From assembly GCF_900128535.1 (NCBI RefSeq), contig NZ_FQTR01000003.1, positions 1-47,084 on the forward strand: a stretch of 47,084 bases of DNA, read 5' to 3'. The notes beneath the pieces were generated by a model. The model saw only the letters and a program-made list of their open reading frames with translations, did not search any database and was not told the DNA's origin. Below are positions 45,516-47,084 of this stretch, piece by piece (positions within the stretch are counted from its first letter, which is position 1; each line of letters begins with the position of its first letter). Both the position numbers and the translations under genes were made by a program. This DNA comes from a bacterium endosymbiont of Bathymodiolus sp. 5 South. GTDB lineage: Bacteria; Pseudomonadota; Gammaproteobacteria; PS1; Pseudothioglobaceae.

Positions 45516-45692
45516 ATGTTTATCCTTCGTCTTTTAGTTATCGCATTTATTATTGGTTATGTTGTTTGGAAGATAAACAATAAACTACTGGGTAAAAATC
45601 TCAAACTTGCTCAAGTGATTGCTGCAGCTTTGGTGGTGACTTCATTGGTGTATTTAGTGCTTGGGATTTTATCGTATTTGATTGAGCCTTAA
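45516..45692 (+). CDS. 58-aa membrane protein
   Basis: A frame starting 11 bases after the uvrC stop: MFILRLLVIAFIIGYVVW, a short basic loop (KINNKLLGKNLK), then a second hydrophobic helix to LIEP. Two transmembrane helices are predicted. There is no distinct Shine-Dalgarno, so it may depend on read-through from uvrC. The family is not recognised. Confidence 0.6.
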   Translation: MFILRLLVIAFIIGYVVWKINNKLLGKNLKLAQVIAAALVVTSLVYLVLGILSYLIEP

Positions 45693-46127
45693 ATCAAGCA
45701 AAGCTTAATTATTTTTTAATCTTGTCGCTGCGTGGCAACGCTCGGTACTTTTTCTACTTGTCTAGAGAAAGTACCCAAAAAGAAGACATCCACTAAAAGC
45801 TATCTAAAGCACTCTAAACTTGTTGCGCTACCTTTGTAAACAACAGCACAAGGGATTATCACTCCACTTCGTCAAGATTGCTTTGATGATTTTTATCAGA
45901 CCTTTAGAAAATACACCAGGAAATTATAAACATAAAGAGGGTTGATTGATTTTCTATCAATTGGCACTGCATTAAAACCAATTATGCTAAATGTACGAGG
46001 GATTTTGATTGTTAGTTTTGTTAAAGAAATAATTAGTGTCAGAGTGTTGTTTTTTATAAAAACCAGCTAACAAACAAATCCCTTTTATGATATACTTTTG
46101 ATATACATAAAAATAAAGCAAAGAAAT
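45693..46127. other. 435-bp non-coding stretch with a hairpin repeat and the mazEF control region
   Basis: No convincing gene was found. It contains an inverted repeat with 13-base arms and one mismatch (45744-45756 and 45763-45775; GGTACTTTTTCTA / TAGAGAAAGTACC), which lacks a following T run and is therefore unlike a terminator, more like a dispersed repeat. The right end holds the mazEF promoter region. Confidence 0.6.
46088..46106. promoter_or_regulatory. Probable mazEF operator (paired TGATATAC)
   Basis: Two identical octamers TGATATAC at 46088-46095 and 46099-46106, 11 bases apart (one helical turn), lie 22 bases before the antitoxin ATG. This is the typical spacing for autoregulation by a MazE or MazEF complex. 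A -10-like TATACT overlaps the first copy. Confidence 0.5.
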
Positions 46128-46370
46128 ATGCAAACAACCGTTTCCAAATGGGGTAATTCAGCAGGGTTAAGATTATCAAAATCAATTACAAGTCAACTGC
46201 ACATTTCTATAGGGGATAAGTTGGATATTAATATTGACAAAGGTAGAATTATCATTAAACCTGTGGTTAAAAAACACAAGCATAATCTCGATGAATTATT
46301 GGCACAGGTGCCTAGTGATTACCAAGTGAGTGAGGTTTTTTCAGATACTCAAGGCATAGAAAAATTGTGA
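46128..46370 (+). CDS. mazE: MazE-type AbrB-fold antitoxin
   Basis: An 80-aa protein with the swapped-hairpin AbrB DNA-binding motif (TVSKWGNSAGLRLSKSITSQL ... GDKLDINIDKGRIIIKPV), then an acidic C-terminal tail (LDELLAQVPSDYQVSEVFS) that would block the toxin. ATG 46128 is chosen over the longer TTG frame at 46098, which lies in the operator. It overlaps mazF by 4 bases. Confidence 0.92.
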   Translation: MQTTVSKWGNSAGLRLSKSITSQLHISIGDKLDINIDKGRIIIKPVVKKHKHNLDELLAQVPSDYQVSEVFSDTQGIEKL

Positions 46371-46699
46371 GTTATATTCCTAAAAAGGGTGATTTTGTCG
46401 TCCTTAGTTTTAATCCACAATCAGGACATGAGCAACAGGGAAGAAGACCCGCTTTGGTGATTAGCAATACAAGTTTTAACAAAAGAATGGGGTTGGCTGT
46501 TGTTTGTCCTATTACCAATACTGATAGAAAAAATCCTTTTCATGTTCCTGTTGATAGTGATAAATTAACAGGGTTTGTGATGAGTGAGCAGGTTAAATCG
46601 ATAGATTACAAAACTAGAAAAGTTCAATTTGTCGCACCAGCAAAACCAAAACTGGTTAACAATGTGTTAGGTATTGTTGACAGTATTATTCAAACATAG
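46367..46699 (+). CDS. mazF: MazF-type mRNA interferase toxin
   Basis: Sequence-specific endoribonuclease. N-terminal PKKGDFVVLSFNPQSGHEQQGRRPALVIS is the MazF hallmark (active-site Arg in the GRRPALV segment), followed by VVCPITNTDRKNPFHVPV. At 110 aa it is full length. The start is GTG within the mazE stop (GTGA), typical for toxin expression held below that of the antitoxin. Confidence 0.92.
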   Translation: MSYIPKKGDFVVLSFNPQSGHEQQGRRPALVISNTSFNKRMGLAVVCPITNTDRKNPFHVPVDSDKLTGFVMSEQVKSIDYKTRKVQFVAPAKPKLVNNVLGIVDSIIQT

Positions 46700-46711
46700 A
46701 TAGATTTAATC

Positions 46712-46780
46712 ATGATTCATTCTGATAAAGGGGATGCCATGCGTTTAATTGGTGTTCTTACTGCGGACTTGAAAAATTAA
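46712..46780 (+). pseudogene. Remnant of an integrase-type (rve) transposase
   Basis: A 22-codon frame, MIHSDKGDAMRLIGVLTADLK, resembles the catalytic segment HSDxGxxM of IS3/IS481-type transposases. Nothing before or after it continues the match, so it appears to be a decayed scrap. Very short, hence the moderate confidence. Confidence 0.45.
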
Positions 46781-46855
46781 TGATGTAATACCAAATTCAA
46801 AAAATAACAATACCATAAATAGTGTATAATAATCATTTTTTTCACCAACAAAACA

Positions 46856-46899
46856 ATGCCAAAAAGAATTCAACTACCTGATGATTTTTATAAACACGA
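46856..46899 (+). pseudogene. Start of a gene apparently cut by the IS5-like element
   Basis: An ATG followed by PKRIQLPDDFYKH runs directly into the IS end at ~46900. A TATAAT lies at 46825-46830, 25 bases upstream. The frame then crosses the IS terminal repeat and stops at 46957. The natural reading is an interrupted gene; its product is unknown. Confidence 0.4.
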
Positions 46900-47084
46900 G
46901 AGACCTTTGTATAACCCAACAAAAAAAACCCAATCTGCTAAAATAACACCCATCTAAAACAACCATAAAACACCCAAAATGTCTTGGAAAAACACCCAAC
47001 AAAATTCATTTGCAGATTCTCTTGTTATTGAACATAAATCTCTATCAGAACTAGACGATGTGCATAACATCATTAACTGGGGCG
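46900..47084 (+). mobile_element. Left end of an IS5-like insertion sequence (runs off window)
   Basis: The left terminal repeat GAGACCTTTGTATAA matches the ends of both MITEs. A transposase frame begins 79 bases inside. The right end is beyond the window, so size and target duplication cannot be seen. The group name is from memory of the transposase start, not a search. Confidence 0.75.
46979..47084 (+). CDS. IS5-family transposase, N-terminal fragment
   Basis: Open frame from ATG 46979 to the window edge, beginning MSWKNTQQNSFADSLV and continuing IEHKSLSELDDVHNIINW. The FADSLV ... ELDxVHxIINW pattern is the N-terminal segment of IS5-group DDE transposases. The catalytic core is outside the window. 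Confidence 0.75.
   Translation, partial: MSWKNTQQNSFADSLVIEHKSLSELDDVHNIINWG

Noticed and set aside
45744-45775. Hairpin considered as the uvrC/58-aa gene terminator
   Set aside because: No T run follows on the + strand; the inverted repeat is better described as a dispersed hairpin of unknown role.

Overview
The window looks like a chromosome segment of a low-GC, sulfur-oxidising gammaproteobacterium of the SUP05 / Candidatus Thioglobus / Bathymodiolus thiotrophic-symbiont type. This rests on the gene set (DsrC/TusE-like protein, SoxW-like double thioredoxin, short-form HisG, mla-murA-hisG-hisD order, ypjD-ffh pair) and on an accessory load typical of those symbionts (inverse autotransporter, pentapeptide protein, MITEs, toxin-antitoxin). 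No search was run, so the taxonomy is inference.

Layout. 1-1058: 3' part of an intimin/invasin-like outer-membrane protein. 1297-3190: BtuB-like TonB receptor read leftward behind a compact cobalamin riboswitch. 3253-16139: a rightward biosynthetic operon serC-serA-pheA-[four-gene insert]-hisC-tyrA-aroA, closed by a strong terminator. The insert (6615-12924) is a divergent Wadjet-like SMC plasmid-defence cassette (JetA/B/C/D-like), much more AT-rich than its surroundings, whose last gene overlaps hisC by ATGA. 16196-25568: DsrC-like protein, lepB, parB-parA-ctpA, an MlaC-like protein with an ArsR regulator, a MITE, tRNA-Arg(CCG), lgt-thyA-yjdM, a double thioredoxin, and a stand-alone Cas6/Cmx6-like protein. 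25623-29132: rnc-era-recO-pdxJ-acpS. 29168-31854: small secreted protein, pentapeptide/coiled-coil membrane protein, ubiG-bcp. 31899-35577: lepA, a GmrSD-type DUF262/DUF1524 nuclease, a second MITE. 35665-39023: S1/P1 nuclease, ypjD, ffh. 39033-43682 (leftward): mlaC-murA-hisG-hisD, then a 45-aa protein and a nucleoside-deoxyribosyltransferase/TIR-like protein. 43726-47084: uvrC, a 58-aa membrane protein, mazEF, transposase debris, and the left end of an IS5-like element running off the window.

How it fits together. Most genes are housekeeping: Ser, Phe, Tyr, His and chorismate synthesis, pyridoxal phosphate, ubiquinone, dTMP, translation and secretion, lipid transport and peptidoglycan. Defence or conflict genes sit at the seams between these blocks (Wadjet-like cluster, GmrSD, Cas6-like, TIR/NDT-like, MazEF). 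The most interesting element is the Wadjet-like cluster: a condensin-style plasmid-cleaving system embedded within, and apparently translationally coupled to, an amino-acid operon. Two MITEs share terminal inverted repeats with the IS element at the right edge, which probably mobilises them.
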